48,789 bases of DNA from Ligilactobacillus salivarius DSM 20555 = ATCC 11741 (GCF_001435955.1 NZ_AYYT01000010.1:13182-61970), one strand, 5' to 3'. Shown: positions 40,517-48,789, counted from the first letter of the stretch. The notes: generated by a model not told the origin, from the sequence alone. Numbers and translations are program-made.

Positions 40517-40581
40517 ACTTATAGTCCAAGATTTAAGGTCCTGGGTAGAAACTGTCACCCATATTATGACGATATATAAGT
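40517..40581 (-). promoter_or_regulatory. guanine-class purine riboswitch aptamer
   Basis: Three-way junction on the minus strand. P1 is ACTTATA/TATAAGT. P2 is GTCA/TGAC with an ATATGGG-type loop. J2/3 has TTTCTACC. P3 is CCAGGA/TCTTGG with loop CCTTAAA. J3/1 reads GGACTAT, whose C (C74 of the B. subtilis xpt aptamer) selects guanine-type ligands; adenine types have U. It controls xpt-pbuX through the terminator that follows. Confidence 0.93.
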
Positions 40582-40590
40582 ATATATTTA

Positions 40591-40619
40591 AAGATAACAT
40601 ACAATAACAACTTTAACAA
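40591..40619 (-). promoter_or_regulatory. promoter of the xpt-pbuX operon
   Basis: TTGTTA (40614-40619) and TATCTT (40591-40596) on the minus strand, 17 bp apart, placing the start just before the aptamer. Confidence 0.6.
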
Positions 40620-40642
40620 CCATTATAATTCGGTTTTTAAAT

Positions 40643-41299
40643 CTAATTATTATCATATTTATCTAAATTATATGTTTTTATCAATGAAATCAACTTTTGA
40701 GCATAATTAGGATCTGTGGCATATCCTCTTTGTTGTAAAGCTTGAGCAGCTTCCACATAATTATCTGCTGACAACACAGCTTGATAATGGCTACTATCCC
40801 AACTTGTTCCATCTACAAAAAGTGCTGTATGTTGCTCAATGGATTCTCTCCAACTTTGATAGATAGCAAATCGTGCCCTTACAACAATCCATTGTCCATT
40901 TACATACTCTTTAGTTGTCATTAAGCCTCCAGTATCACTCTTTACCCCAAATAAATTGTAATATTGTGTGGCTAATTCACTTTGACCCCAATTTGATTCT
41001 AATGCTGCTTGAGCAATAGTAATACTAGCAAAAATATGGTATTTTCGCTGTTCATCTTGCGCAATTGGAGCAATTTTCTCTACAAATTCTTCCTTTTTTA
41101 CATCTTCAATTTTGGTCATTTGTGTATTGTTATTTACACCAGACCATTTTATAAATTGTACAAATAATAAACTTAACAAAATAACTACTAATAATAAGTC
41201 TGATAACCGAAGTTTGCCATTTACGTATAAGAACTTAAATTTTGCTTTTTTCCGTCTTTTTTTGACTGTTTTCTTGTTTTGTGTTCTTTTTCGTGCCAA
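40643..41299 (-). CDS. membrane-anchored GH73 N-acetylglucosaminidase
   Basis: Peptidoglycan hydrolase of 218 residues. A very basic N-terminus (ARKRTQNKKTVKKRRKKAKF) precedes one membrane segment (about residues 34-50), so the enzyme faces outward as an anchored protein. The GH73 domain follows, with catalytic Glu in AQAALESNWGQS and YYNLFGVKSD. The start is TTG 41299 after AAGGAAG. It lies 32 bp after the ECF S-component gene and may be co-transcribed. It probably cuts glycan strands during growth or division. Confidence 0.88.
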   Translation of the reverse strand: MARKRTQNKKTVKKRRKKAKFKFLYVNGKLRLSDLLLVVILLSLLFVQFIKWSGVNNNTQMTKIEDVKKEEFVEKIAPIAQDEQRKYHIFASITIAQAALESNWGQSELATQYYNLFGVKSDTGGLMTTKEYVNGQWIVVRARFAIYQSWRESIEQHTALFVDGTSWDSSHYQAVLSADNYVEAAQALQQRGYATDPNYAQKLISLIKTYNLDKYDNN

Positions 41300-41331
41300 A
41301 CTTTGTAACTTCCTTCCTATTAGTCTATTTA

Positions 41332-41928
41332 TTATTTGATACGATCAATCATCATTTTTCTTAAAGGCTTTGCAATCATTGGAGCTAATATTCCTGCTAA
41401 GATAGCTTCAGGAATTCCATTTGTTGCGATTACCCCTAATAAATAAGGTAATAATGCTTGAATGTCGATATGATATAAAGCCATCGAATGTCCACGGTAA
41501 AATAGATAGATTTGACCTAGGACCAGGATAGTATTAACTAATGATCCTGCAACAGCTGCAACTGTCATACTTAAATATTTTTTCCCAGTTCTAAGTGTTA
41601 AGAACTTGAATAACCAGCCAGCGACTGTCCCAATTAAAATTCTAGGTAATATTGAAATTAATGGATTAACAAAAACAATTGCTGCTAAGGGACTGGTTGG
41701 CCAAACAAAAGCCCTAATAAAAGTAATGACACCCCATATTCCACCTATGATCGATCCATATTTAGTACCAAAAACTAAGGCTGTAACAATTACCGTTATG
41801 TGGATAATTGTTAAATTTAGTGGCCCCATTGGAATATAACCTAAAAATGGTATGAAATTTTGAATGATAATAATTGCACTAAATAAAGCAATTAGTACCT
41901 GTCTAAAAATCTTATCCTTACTCTCCAA
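41332..41928 (-). CDS. ECF transporter S component (pantothenate-like)
   Basis: Substrate-binding membrane subunit of an energy-coupling-factor vitamin transporter. 198 residues, about six membrane segments. GPLNLTIIHITVIV and the GxxxGxxWG pattern in YGSIIGGIWGV are S-component hallmarks. The best resemblance is to the PanT-type (pantothenate) group, but the vitamin is not certain. The shared EcfA/EcfT module is not in this window, as usual for group II systems. Confidence 0.8.
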   Translation of the reverse strand: MESKDKIFRQVLIALFSAIIIIQNFIPFLGYIPMGPLNLTIIHITVIVTALVFGTKYGSIIGGIWGVITFIRAFVWPTSPLAAIVFVNPLISILPRILIGTVAGWLFKFLTLRTGKKYLSMTVAAVAGSLVNTILVLGQIYLFYRGHSMALYHIDIQALLPYLLGVIATNGIPEAILAGILAPMIAKPLRKMMIDRIK

Positions 41929-41999
41929 AATGTAAAATCCCTTCTTAGATAATTCATTAGCTTAGATTATATCACATTATTAGAAATAAAATTATAAAA

Positions 42000-42049
42000 A
42001 TAAAACTAATCATATTATGAACTTCTAATCGTCATAATATGATTAGTTT
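42000..42049 (-). terminator. terminator of the malolactic operon
   Basis: Perfect 18 bp stem (42003-42020 with 42032-42049), then TTTATTTTTAT on the minus strand. Confidence 0.85.
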
Positions 42050-42069
42050 CTCTCTCTTATGCTTTAAAA

Positions 42070-43038
42070 CTAAATATATTGGATAATTGTCATTAAGATT
42101 GGTACTACTACAATAAATAATACTGTACTCATGACAACAATGTCAGTGGCATATTTTACATCGCCATGTGCTTCATTTGCTAAGATTGGTAAGACTGCCA
42201 ATGCTGGTGTCGCAGCTTGCACGATAAATGTTTCTCTCATTAAACTTACCATGTGAATTCCTGCTGCTGGAGCAACAAATTTTATAAGTAAAATTAATAC
42301 AAGTGGGGAAAGAATAAATCTTCCTATTAAACCTAAAATTGTGTCTCTTTCAACTTTAAAATTCTTCAATCCCGCATCACAAAGTACAATACCAATATAA
42401 ATTAAAGATAATGGTGTTACCAAACCACCAACATATGTCAATGTTTGAGCCGCAAATGCTGGAACTTTGATACCAGTCAATAACCATAAAATTGCAACAA
42501 TGAAACCTACCAATGGCATTGGTAATAATTTACGCCAATTAATCTTTTTAGCTACATTTTTATTTTTAGCAACTGGATCATCATTGTAAATTAAATAAAC
42601 ACCAAATGCCCAGGTTGAAACTGTATTAATAATATAGTAAATCAAAAAGTAAGATAGTCCCTTTGAACCAAACAAAGCATTGTTTAATGGCATACCAATA
42701 AAAATTGTATTGGCATTTACTACTGTGTTCATAAAGATGCCTCGACGACCTGGACAAATTTTAAAAATCTTAACTGTTAACCAAGCAATGATATAACCTA
42801 TTACTACTCCTAAAGCTGGAAATAGTAATCCTTGGAATAAATTGCCTAAGCCATCTCTTGTCAAATGATCTTGAACTGAAATAAAAATTGAAGCTGGTAA
42901 AGCAATTTGTGTGATTAATTTGGAAATATTACTTGAAAATGAATCGTCAAACCATCCATTCTTTCGTAAAATATATCCTAATGCCATCATCAAAACGATA
43001 ACGACTACGCTAGATACTGAAGTTAAAAATGCTGCCAC
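42070..43038 (-). CDS. mleP: AEC-family malate permease
   Basis: Membrane transporter of 322 residues and about 10 segments, auxin-efflux-carrier family. ALPASIF and NTIFIGMPLN are family motifs. In the malolactic operon it should take up malate and perhaps release lactate. GTG 43038 is the start, 7 nt after AGGAGG. It lies 43 bp after mleS. The gene name rests on context. Confidence 0.85.
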   Translation of the reverse strand: MAAFLTSVSSVVVIVLMMALGYILRKNGWFDDSFSSNISKLITQIALPASIFISVQDHLTRDGLGNLFQGLLFPALGVVIGYIIAWLTVKIFKICPGRRGIFMNTVVNANTIFIGMPLNNALFGSKGLSYFLIYYIINTVSTWAFGVYLIYNDDPVAKNKNVAKKINWRKLLPMPLVGFIVAILWLLTGIKVPAFAAQTLTYVGGLVTPLSLIYIGIVLCDAGLKNFKVERDTILGLIGRFILSPLVLILLIKFVAPAAGIHMVSLMRETFIVQAATPALAVLPILANEAHGDVKYATDIVVMSTVLFIVVVPILMTIIQYI

Positions 43039-43081
43039 TCTATCTCCTCCTAATCTAATCTCTCTATCTCTCTTAAATTAA

Positions 43082-44707
43082 TTAATAGCGTGGTTCCCAT
43101 TTCATATCAGCTACTGTTTTTTTAGCATCTGTCACATTTTCTTTAGACAATCCTTGATCAATAACTGATTGAGCTACAGTTTCAGCAACTGTTGTTGTAA
43201 ATTCTTGTAACTTATCAATTGGTGGTAAAACTGGTGCACCTGGTTCATCAGGGTCAACAATTCCGCCTAAAGCATGACTTGCTTGGGAAATCATTTCTTC
43301 ATTCAACACTTTAGAACTTGCTGCCATTGCACCAAAACATACACCTGGATAAATCAAAGCGTTGTTAGCTTGACCAATCTTGTAGGTTACCCCATTATAT
43401 TCAACATCATCTGATGGAATACCTGTTGCAACCAAGGCACGACCTTCAGTCCATTTAATTAAGTCATCTGCATGTGCTTCAATCAACTTAGTTGGGTTAG
43501 AAATTGGGAAAATGATTGGACGTTCTGTATGTGCAGCCATTTCTTTGATTACACTTTCAGTAAACGCACCTGGTTGAGTTGAAGTACCAATCATAACTGT
43601 AGGATGAACTGCTTTTACAACAGCTTCTAAGTTTGTTAATTCATCAGCATTTTCAAATTCATCGCGTGAACGAACAAATGCTTTTTGACCTTCAGTTAAT
43701 CCTTCTGTATCGTCAAATAATAATCCTTGTTTATCAACAAGATAGAAGTGTTTCTTAGCTTCTTCTTCACTCAAGCCTTGACGCTTCATTTCATCAAACA
43801 TTAAACGAGCAATCCCAATTCCAGCTGTTCCAGCACCAAAAGTTAAGAATTTTTGATCTGTGAATTTTTGTTTTGAAATGTTTAAAGCACCTAAGACACC
43901 CGCCAAACAAACAATACCCGTACCTTGAATATCATCATTGAATGTTAAGATTTTATCTTTATACTTATTTAAAATAACGTCCGCATTAGAACGACCAAAG
44001 TCTTCAAAATGTAACATTGATTCTGGGAATAGTTTTTGAACTGCAGCTACAAATTTATCAATTAATTCGTTGTACTTTTCGCCATAAACACGTTTATGTT
44101 TATTACCTAAATACAATGGATCATTTAATAATTCTTTGTTGTTAGTACCTGCATCAATAGAAACTGGTAAAACTTGTGCTGGGTTAATACCTGCTGCAGC
44201 TGTGTAAACCATTAATTTACCAATAGCAATATCAACACCATCAACACCCCAGTCACCAATACCTAAAATTCCTTCAGCATCAGTAACTACAATTAAGCGA
44301 ATGTCACGACCATCAGCTGCATTTTTCAAAGTTGTTTCAATTGATTCAGGTTTATCGATTGAAATAAATGCTGCTTCTTGAGGACGCATAAATAAATGAT
44401 TGTATCCTTCGATTGATTCAGCAACTACTGGATCATAAACAATTGGCATAAATTCTCTTAAATGTTGTCCCATTAGATAAAAGAATAATGTTCTATTAGT
44501 ATTAAATAAGGACATTAAGTAAATTCTTTTTTCCAATCTTGATGTCTTTGAGCTATACTGTTCATAGACACGTTCAGCTTGTTCTTCGATTGTTTGAACG
44601 TGACTTGGCAATAATCCTACTAAGCCTAATTCTTCTCTTTCTTCTTTAGAGAAGCCTGTACCTTTATTTAAAAATGGATTTCTTAAAATTTCTTGTGGCG
44701 TTGCCAT
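43082..44707 (-). CDS. mleS: malolactic enzyme
   Basis: Decarboxylates L-malate directly to L-lactate with NAD and Mn2+. 541 residues, exactly the usual length. The malic-enzyme fold shows [36 protein letters not shown] (metal site) and [12 protein letters not shown] (NAD fold). The [16 protein letters not shown] start and its neighbours mleR and a permease gene separate it from ordinary malic enzymes. ATG 44707 follows GGGAGG. Expression is probably activated by MleR in the presence of malate. Confidence 0.95.
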   Translation of the reverse strand: MATPQEILRNPFLNKGTGFSKEEREELGLVGLLPSHVQTIEEQAERVYEQYSSKTSRLEKRIYLMSLFNTNRTLFFYLMGQHLREFMPIVYDPVVAESIEGYNHLFMRPQEAAFISIDKPESIETTLKNAADGRDIRLIVVTDAEGILGIGDWGVDGVDIAIGKLMVYTAAAGINPAQVLPVSIDAGTNNKELLNDPLYLGNKHKRVYGEKYNELIDKFVAAVQKLFPESMLHFEDFGRSNADVILNKYKDKILTFNDDIQGTGIVCLAGVLGALNISKQKFTDQKFLTFGAGTAGIGIARLMFDEMKRQGLSEEEAKKHFYLVDKQGLLFDDTEGLTEGQKAFVRSRDEFENADELTNLEAVVKAVHPTVMIGTSTQPGAFTESVIKEMAAHTERPIIFPISNPTKLIEAHADDLIKWTEGRALVATGIPSDDVEYNGVTYKIGQANNALIYPGVCFGAMAASSKVLNEEMISQASHALGGIVDPDEPGAPVLPPIDKLQEFTTTVAETVAQSVIDQGLSKENVTDAKKTVADMKWEPRY

Positions 44708-44718
44708 ATAAATTCCTC

Positions 44719-44751
44719 CCATGTAAATATCTAATTTACCTGTTTACATGG
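44719..44751 (-). promoter_or_regulatory. hairpin at the mleS ribosome site
   Basis: CCATGTAAA (44719-44727) and TTTACATGG (44743-44751) are perfect 9 bp arms. On the minus strand the second arm runs into the GGGAGG ribosome site, so two G of it are paired. The same palindrome could be a protein operator at the transcription start. An alternative inner hairpin GTAAAT/ATTTAC competes with it. Confidence 0.55.
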
Positions 44752-44754
44752 TGC

Positions 44755-44784
44755 ATTATAGTTTTGAGTTAAAATTATTGTCAA
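44755..44784 (-). promoter_or_regulatory. consensus promoter of mleS
   Basis: Perfect TTGACA (44779-44784) and perfect TATAAT (44755-44760) on the minus strand, spacer 18 bp. Confidence 0.85.
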
Positions 44785-44848
44785 ATAAAGATACAACTAT
44801 TAATATTATTTATATGATAAAAAGAAAGGTTATTATACCGGTGATTAA

Positions 44849-45730
44849 ATGGATACAAAAAGTTTAGAATATTATCACAAATTAGTTGAAGAAAAAAATT
44901 TTTCAAAAGTTGCGGAATTTTTTGAGGTTAGTCAACCTACTATTACGTTAGCTATCAAACGTCTAGAAAATGAATATCAAACAAAATTTTTTCTACGTGA
45001 TCGATCACATAAAGAACTTATTTTGACTAAAGATGGTAAGCAGTTTGATAGACATGTAGTCACAATTCTTAATGAATTAGAAATTGCACGTAAAGAAATT
45101 TCTCGAAATCAGGAACAAATGATCCGTCTAGGACTGCCCCCTATTATTAGTCAGTTCTATTTCCCACAAATTACTCCAGGTTTAACAGACAACAAACTTT
45201 TAAGACGAATCGAACCCTATGAAGAAAAAGGATCTGCTATTCTATTGAAAATGTTAAAAGATGGTACTTTGGACATGTCTTTGCTTAGTTCAACTACTCC
45301 ATTAACTGATAAGAACTTGAAAGCACATATTATTTCAAAAGCTAATTTTAAAATTATTGTTAGTCCTCAACATCGCTTAGCAAATAGAAAAAGTGTAACT
45401 TTCAATGAATTAGTAAACGAAAACTTTATTAATTTAAATTCAAGCTTTATTCATGCAGAAGTTTTTAAACACTTTGCCCACGAGGCACATTTTCGTCCAA
45501 CTATTATCTTCCAGACCAGCGATGTCCCGTTACTAAAAAGTTTGGTATCTCAAAATACTGGAATAGCTTTATTAACGGACTTGGCTTTGAAAAACACTGA
45601 CGATCTAGTTGCACTAGATATTGAAACTAATATTCCATTAAATTTCATTGTTTCAATTGCATACCGTCGTTCTCATATTTTAACTCCTAACCAAAGTAAA
45701 CTAATTTCTTTATTAACAGATAAAAAATAG
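44849..45730 (+). CDS. mleR: LysR-type regulator of malolactic genes
   Basis: LysR-family activator of 293 residues. The N-terminal helix-turn-helix is FSKVAEFFEVSQPTITLAIKRL; the C-terminal part is a two-lobe effector domain that should bind malate. It diverges from mleS with a 141 bp shared region, the classic LysR layout. ATG 44849 is preceded by a weak ribosome site (AAAGAAAGG is about 20 nt upstream), so low translation is likely. Confidence 0.9.
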   Translation: MDTKSLEYYHKLVEEKNFSKVAEFFEVSQPTITLAIKRLENEYQTKFFLRDRSHKELILTKDGKQFDRHVVTILNELEIARKEISRNQEQMIRLGLPPIISQFYFPQITPGLTDNKLLRRIEPYEEKGSAILLKMLKDGTLDMSLLSSTTPLTDKNLKAHIISKANFKIIVSPQHRLANRKSVTFNELVNENFINLNSSFIHAEVFKHFAHEAHFRPTIIFQTSDVPLLKSLVSQNTGIALLTDLALKNTDDLVALDIETNIPLNFIVSIAYRRSHILTPNQSKLISLLTDKK

Positions 45731-45774
45731 TCTAGAATCATCGATTTTGGAATCTTTGATTCTAGACTATTAAT
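45728..45774. terminator. bidirectional terminator between mleR and the MarR gene
   Basis: Perfect 13 bp stem (45728-45740 with 45757-45769) that includes the mleR stop codon. On the minus strand it is followed by TTTTTTA, so it serves the MarR gene best. Confidence 0.75.
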
Positions 45775-45795
45775 TATTTATTTACTTATGAGTAA

Positions 45796-46230
45796 TTATC
45801 TAGGATTATTTTCAGCAATAAATTCTGTTGTTTGACGTAATACACGCTTAAAAATAGCTAAGTCACGTGGAGATACTTCATCTTCTAAACGTTCTTGTAA
45901 ATTATCCCAAAATTCACTTTGTTGTGCTAAAGCATTAGTATAATCTTCTGTAACTGATAAATGTGTAACACGTCTATCTTCATCATCGATTTTTTTTGTC
46001 ACTAAACCTAGACTTGTTAATTTTTTAATATGATAATTTGTATTAGGTGTAGATTGACCTAATAACTTAGAAATTGTTCCAATAGTAGGATTATCTAATT
46101 GGTTAATTGCTTCTAAATAATACATATCGATTGCACCCAACTTGTCCAATTCGACAGCACCTTCATAATAATCATGTAATCTAATAAGTTGTGTTAAGTT
46201 AACCATTGCTCTTTGAATAGAATTGCTCAT
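45796..46230 (-). CDS. MarR-family transcriptional regulator
   Basis: Winged-helix regulator of 144 residues. The recognition region is TIGTISKLLGQSTPNTNYHIKKLTSLGLV, with a wing around DDEDRRVTHLSVT; N- and C-terminal helices dimerise. No neighbouring gene reveals its target or ligand. It is flanked by a gene-free stretch upstream. ATG 46230 follows GGAGGT; the frame opens 5 codons earlier. Confidence 0.88.
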   Translation of the reverse strand: MSNSIQRAMVNLTQLIRLHDYYEGAVELDKLGAIDMYYLEAINQLDNPTIGTISKLLGQSTPNTNYHIKKLTSLGLVTKKIDDEDRRVTHLSVTEDYTNALAQQSEFWDNLQERLEDEVSPRDLAIFKRVLRQTTEFIAENNPR

Positions 46231-46245
46231 TGATCTTACCTCCAA

Positions 46246-46571
46246 TTTACTAAGATTGCCTTATAGATCTTCCTTTTTATGCAATAAACACAAATTCTAT
46301 CGTATAATAAAACATATACATAAGTAAATAGCAAATACTATAAATTTATTTAAAATAACGTTTTCCAGATAAGTTTACAGTTGTACTTAATTTACCTTCT
46401 GTATTATTATACTTTATTATTTTTATCTTGTAAAATACTTTGGCTAAATTATTTTTACTGCAATGAAATTTAAAATTATTGATCATTCTTATAAAATCAT
46501 AATAAAAGCACTAACTATCAACACTTAATTTAGTATTGATAGCTAGTGCTTTTACTTAATTACTTACAATG
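46246..46571. other. gene-free stretch between MarR and TetR genes
   Basis: AT-rich. It contains the TetR-gene terminator (46498-46552) and presumably the MarR promoter; TATTAT-like -10 boxes near 46305 have no clear -35 partner. I see no ORF, tRNA or convincing conserved RNA structure. Confidence 0.5.
46498..46552 (-). terminator. terminator after the TetR gene
   Basis: A 17 bp stem with one mismatch (46505-46521 with 46536-46552); the minus-strand tail TTTATTATGATTTTAT is only moderately T-rich. Confidence 0.7.
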
Positions 46572-47105
46572 TTATGGCATGAAATTCCTAAAGAAGTCGA
46601 TTAACTCTTCTTCTGGTGTTTGAAAATTTTGTTCTACCCAATCCACTACAACTGTTAGAACTCCACCAGCAATCATTTTAGCCGTCATTTTCGGAACTGC
46701 AGAAGTGCTTAGAGCATTTCTCACCCAGTTAATGTCAGTAAAATTTTCTGTGTCTTCTTTCGAACCTTGCAGTAACTGTTCGCTGAGCATATTAGTAATA
46801 ATATTCATCAGTGTAACATCATTATTATTAATTAATACATTTCTAAAAAGTGGCTTATCATTGCCAATCATTGTAACAACTGAATTAATAGTATCATGTG
46901 GGTCAAGTTCAGCAACCATGAAAGTTAAGAAACTATACTTTAACAAATCAAATTTATCAGTAAAGTAACGATAAAATGTACTACGATGTACTCCTGCTTC
47001 ACGGCAAATTTGATCTACCGTTATCTTTTCAAGTGGTTCTTTTCGCAAAAGTACTAATAAACTATTACCTAATGCTTCTTTTCTTCTGGCTTGTTGCTTT
47101 TTCAT
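46572..47105 (-). CDS. TetR/AcrR-family regulator
   Basis: A 177-residue regulator. The N-terminal helix-turn-helix is ITVDQICREAGVHRSTFYRYFTDK. The C-terminal all-helical domain resembles the TetR_C_7/DhaS-like group, common in lactobacilli. Target unknown; it lies 28 bp after the Usp gene, so the two may be co-transcribed. GAGGT precedes ATG 47105. Confidence 0.88.
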   Translation of the reverse strand: MKKQQARRKEALGNSLLVLLRKEPLEKITVDQICREAGVHRSTFYRYFTDKFDLLKYSFLTFMVAELDPHDTINSVVTMIGNDKPLFRNVLINNNDVTLMNIITNMLSEQLLQGSKEDTENFTDINWVRNALSTSAVPKMTAKMIAGGVLTVVVDWVEQNFQTPEEELIDFFRNFMP

Positions 47106-47133
47106 TGACCTATTACCTCATAATTTTTAATTA

Positions 47134-47577
47134 TTAGCGTACTACTAACACTGAAATTGGGGAATATTTAACGATATAAGCAGCTTGTGAACCAAAATAT
47201 TTTCTAATTCCAGTTTTGGATAAAGCACCGATAATTAGTAAATCTGGTTCAACCGCAGGGATAATATGCTTAACAATTTCTTCACCGGCATTTCCTTCAG
47301 AAAATACTAGTTGAACATTTTTTACACCTGCTTCTAGCGCTATTTTTTTGTAACCTTCCATGTGCTTTTCTAATTCTGCACGTTCACCATGAATATAATC
47401 ACGTGACATAGCTTGATAAATATTCATTTCATCTTTTTCTAAAATAGAAGTAATAACTAAAGTTGCATCTAATTCAATAGCTCGACGCATGGCTACACGG
47501 AATGCTAATTGAGCATCTTCTGAATCATCTACACCAACTAGTATCTTTTTAATATTTTTAATATTTTCAGAGTCCAT
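47134..47577 (-). CDS. universal stress protein (UspA family)
   Basis: A 147-residue stress protein. IKKILVGVDDSEDAQLAF is the first strand with the nucleotide-contacting Asp, and GALSKTGIRKYFGSQAAYIV the glycine-rich ATP-binding segment. The frame opens at 47613, but AGAGGA lies 8 nt before ATG 47577. A TATAAT on the minus strand (47627-47632) may be its -10 box. The client process is unknown. Confidence 0.9.
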   Translation of the reverse strand: MDSENIKNIKKILVGVDDSEDAQLAFRVAMRRAIELDATLVITSILEKDEMNIYQAMSRDYIHGERAELEKHMEGYKKIALEAGVKNVQLVFSEGNAGEEIVKHIIPAVEPDLLIIGALSKTGIRKYFGSQAAYIVKYSPISVLVVR

Positions 47578-47700
47578 CTCTTCCATCCTCTCAACAAAAA
47601 ATTGTACCTGCAAAGCTACGATTTTATTATACTTTATTCCCCTAAGTTTTTAAATATATTTTTTAGGATAACCAAACTTTTTATTTCAATACTGTAAAAA

Positions 47701-48147
47701 TCAATTATCCATCTCCATCATACAATCACAACTGCCATTAGGAACACAGTTACATGGCAATGATTCTGGAGCATTTTTTGCTTTAACTTCAAGAATTGAC
47801 TCAAGTTTTTTTATATCATCTTTGGATAATTCTACATTATTCAATACCGTTGCCAAAGTTTGACCCACATGCATCTGACAAATATTTCCAAAACTTGTTA
47901 ATATTTGTTCGTTAATTGTTTGTTGTTCTTTAATAATAGGATAGTAAATATAGGCTCTACCTTTCCGTCTAGTTCCTACATATCCCTTTGCTACTAAGCG
48001 ACCAATTAATGTTTTAGTGGTAGCTGGTTTCCATTGTCTTCTGTCAGATAAAGCTTCGATAATTTGTCGACTTGTTGTTTCACCTAAAGCCCAAATAACT
48101 CTCATAACATCCCACTCTGCATTACTGATCTCAACTTTTTCCAACAT
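47701..48147 (-). CDS. CopY/BlaI-family repressor
   Basis: Winged-helix repressor of 148 residues. ISNAEWDVMRVIWALGETTS and TTKTLIGRLVAKGYV are the BlaI/CopY DNA-binding region. The C-terminus has CNC-VPNGS-CDC, a CxC pair motif as in copper-sensing CopY, but with five residues between the pairs instead of four. No copA or copZ lies on the visible side; such genes are normally downstream. ATG 48147 follows AAGGTGG. Copper sensing is inferred from the Cys motif. Confidence 0.8.
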   Translation of the reverse strand: MLEKVEISNAEWDVMRVIWALGETTSRQIIEALSDRRQWKPATTKTLIGRLVAKGYVGTRRKGRAYIYYPIIKEQQTINEQILTSFGNICQMHVGQTLATVLNNVELSKDDIKKLESILEVKAKNAPESLPCNCVPNGSCDCMMEMDN

Positions 48148-48227
48148 TTCCACCACCTTAAAAAATATTATATATAATAGTATACCACTATCTTATATAT
48201 TTTAAGTAGTAGTACATACAAATTGCA

Positions 48228-48262
48228 CAAAAAAAGATCAATAACTTTTACGCTATTGATCT
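48228..48262 (-). terminator. terminator of the surface protein gene
   Basis: AGATCAATA/TATTGATCT stem (48235-48243 with 48254-48262) followed by seven T on the minus strand. Confidence 0.85.
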
Positions 48263-48288
48263 CTTTTGCTAGTCAATCTTTATCTTAA

Positions 48289-48789
48289 CTAGTCTTTCTT
48301 TCTCTTTTTACCTAAGCCGAACAAACCTAAGATTCCCATTAATGCCATTCCGATTACAGATAACTTCTGACTATCATTAGTTTCACCAGTTTGTGGTAAT
48401 TCACCTGCTTTAGCATTAGCAGCATTCTTACCAAGTGAATTATTATCTTTATTAATCTTATTATTGGTATTTGTTGGTGTAACCTTCACGTTAGAGTTTG
48501 TAGTATTACCATTACCTTTAGCAGTTACTAATTGACTACCTGGAATTGTATTTGTTGAACCATCTGGGTATGTTAGTGTTGCAGTTCCGTCATCAGCTAT
48601 AGTTACCACTGTACCTGGATTAAGTTTTTCCAAGTTATTTGATAGTTCTTCTTTTTCGCTATCTGTTAGTTTGTTTAGATCGTCTACTTTTACCTTGTCG
48701 CCTGGTTCCTTTGGTTCGTTCTTATCTGCGTCGCTCTTTCCTTCTACCACTTTGTCTCCTGGAATTGTATCCTTGGAGCCATCTGGGTA
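48289..48789 (-). CDS. LPXTG cell-wall-anchored protein, partial (5' end outside window)
   Basis: The C-terminal 166 residues of a sortase-anchored surface protein. The frame is open to the window edge, so the first in-frame GTG (48750) is not the true start. An acidic module (VDDLNKLTDSEKEELSNNL, TVVTIADDGTATLTYPDGS, NTIPG) follows a partial copy ending YPDGSKDTIPGDKVV at the edge, so the protein is modular. A Thr/Asn-rich spacer leads to the anchor LPQTGE, a membrane segment (LSVIGMALMGILGLFGLG) and the basic tail KKRKKD. It probably acts in adhesion. Confidence 0.9.
   Translation of the reverse strand, partial: YPDGSKDTIPGDKVVEGKSDADKNEPKEPGDKVKVDDLNKLTDSEKEELSNNLEKLNPGTVVTIADDGTATLTYPDGSTNTIPGSQLVTAKGNGNTTNSNVKVTPTNTNNKINKDNNSLGKNAANAKAGELPQTGETNDSQKLSVIGMALMGILGLFGLGKKRKKD

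Noticed and set aside
46246-46571. Hidden small gene or RNA in the MarR-TetR gap
   Set aside because: Only a terminator and AT-rich DNA are visible; no frame with a ribosome site and no stable conserved-looking fold.
48148-48234. CopY operator (TACANNTGTA) upstream of the repressor
   Set aside because: No match found. The palindrome TATTATATATAATA (48166-48179) is an AT-rich -10 region rather than a cop box.

Overview
The window is AT-rich chromosomal DNA of a lactic acid bacterium. The genus Lactobacillus (sensu stricto) is the best guess. The reasons are the gene families present: a maltose phosphorylase very like the L. brevis enzyme, the malolactic genes mleS/mleR, a glgBCDAP-amy glycogen operon, DUF3284 and DUF4828-like proteins, a CopY-type repressor and an LPQTG surface protein. 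Strong AGGAGG-type ribosome sites and TTG/GTG starts fit too. I cannot name the species. Most genes lie on the minus strand, so operons read right to left.

Layout. 1-1815: amino acid permease. 1815-8480: maltose unit (LacI-type regulator, MFS permease, aldose epimerase, maltose phosphorylase, beta-phosphoglucomutase) with a promoter carrying two LacI-type operators. 8437-14160: Kup potassium transporter, tRNA-Arg(CCU), DUF3284 protein, DEAD-box helicase, Gfo/Idh/MocA oxidoreductase and a small divergent DUF4828-like gene. 14160-24360: glycogen operon glgB-glgC-glgD-glgA-glgP-amy. 24430-27450: a second GH13 enzyme behind an unrecognised 369-residue protein. 27418-31400: NADP-glutamate dehydrogenase, succinate-semialdehyde-type dehydrogenase, GNAT acetyltransferase and a small unknown gene. 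31430-31530: candidate small RNA. 31672-37865: small membrane protein, mgtE, a RluD-like synthase, nadK, relQ and topB. 37940-41930: LbH acetyltransferase, guanine-riboswitch-controlled xpt-pbuX, GH73 glucosaminidase and an ECF S component. 42000-45770: malolactic locus. 45796-48789: MarR, TetR, Usp and CopY-type genes, and the 3' end of a cell-wall-anchored protein gene that runs off the window.

How the genes work together. Maltose enters through the MFS permease and is phosphorolysed to glucose and beta-glucose-1-P; PgmB converts the latter to glucose-6-P. The glg operon makes glycogen from alpha-glucose-1-P (GlgC/GlgD, GlgA, GlgB) and mobilises it (GlgP, Amy). The second GH13 enzyme probably trims maltodextrins. 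Candidate catabolite-control (cre) or LacI-type sites at the permease, maltose, oxidoreductase, glycogen and aldehyde dehydrogenase promoters suggest common carbon control. relQ and nadK share an operon, which ties alarmone and NADP synthesis together in expression.

No CRISPR array, prophage, transposase or clearly novel defence system was seen. The least explained items are a candidate sRNA (31430-31527), a long nested inverted repeat before the aldehyde dehydrogenase gene, a leader ORF/hairpin before glgC, and the 369-residue protein.
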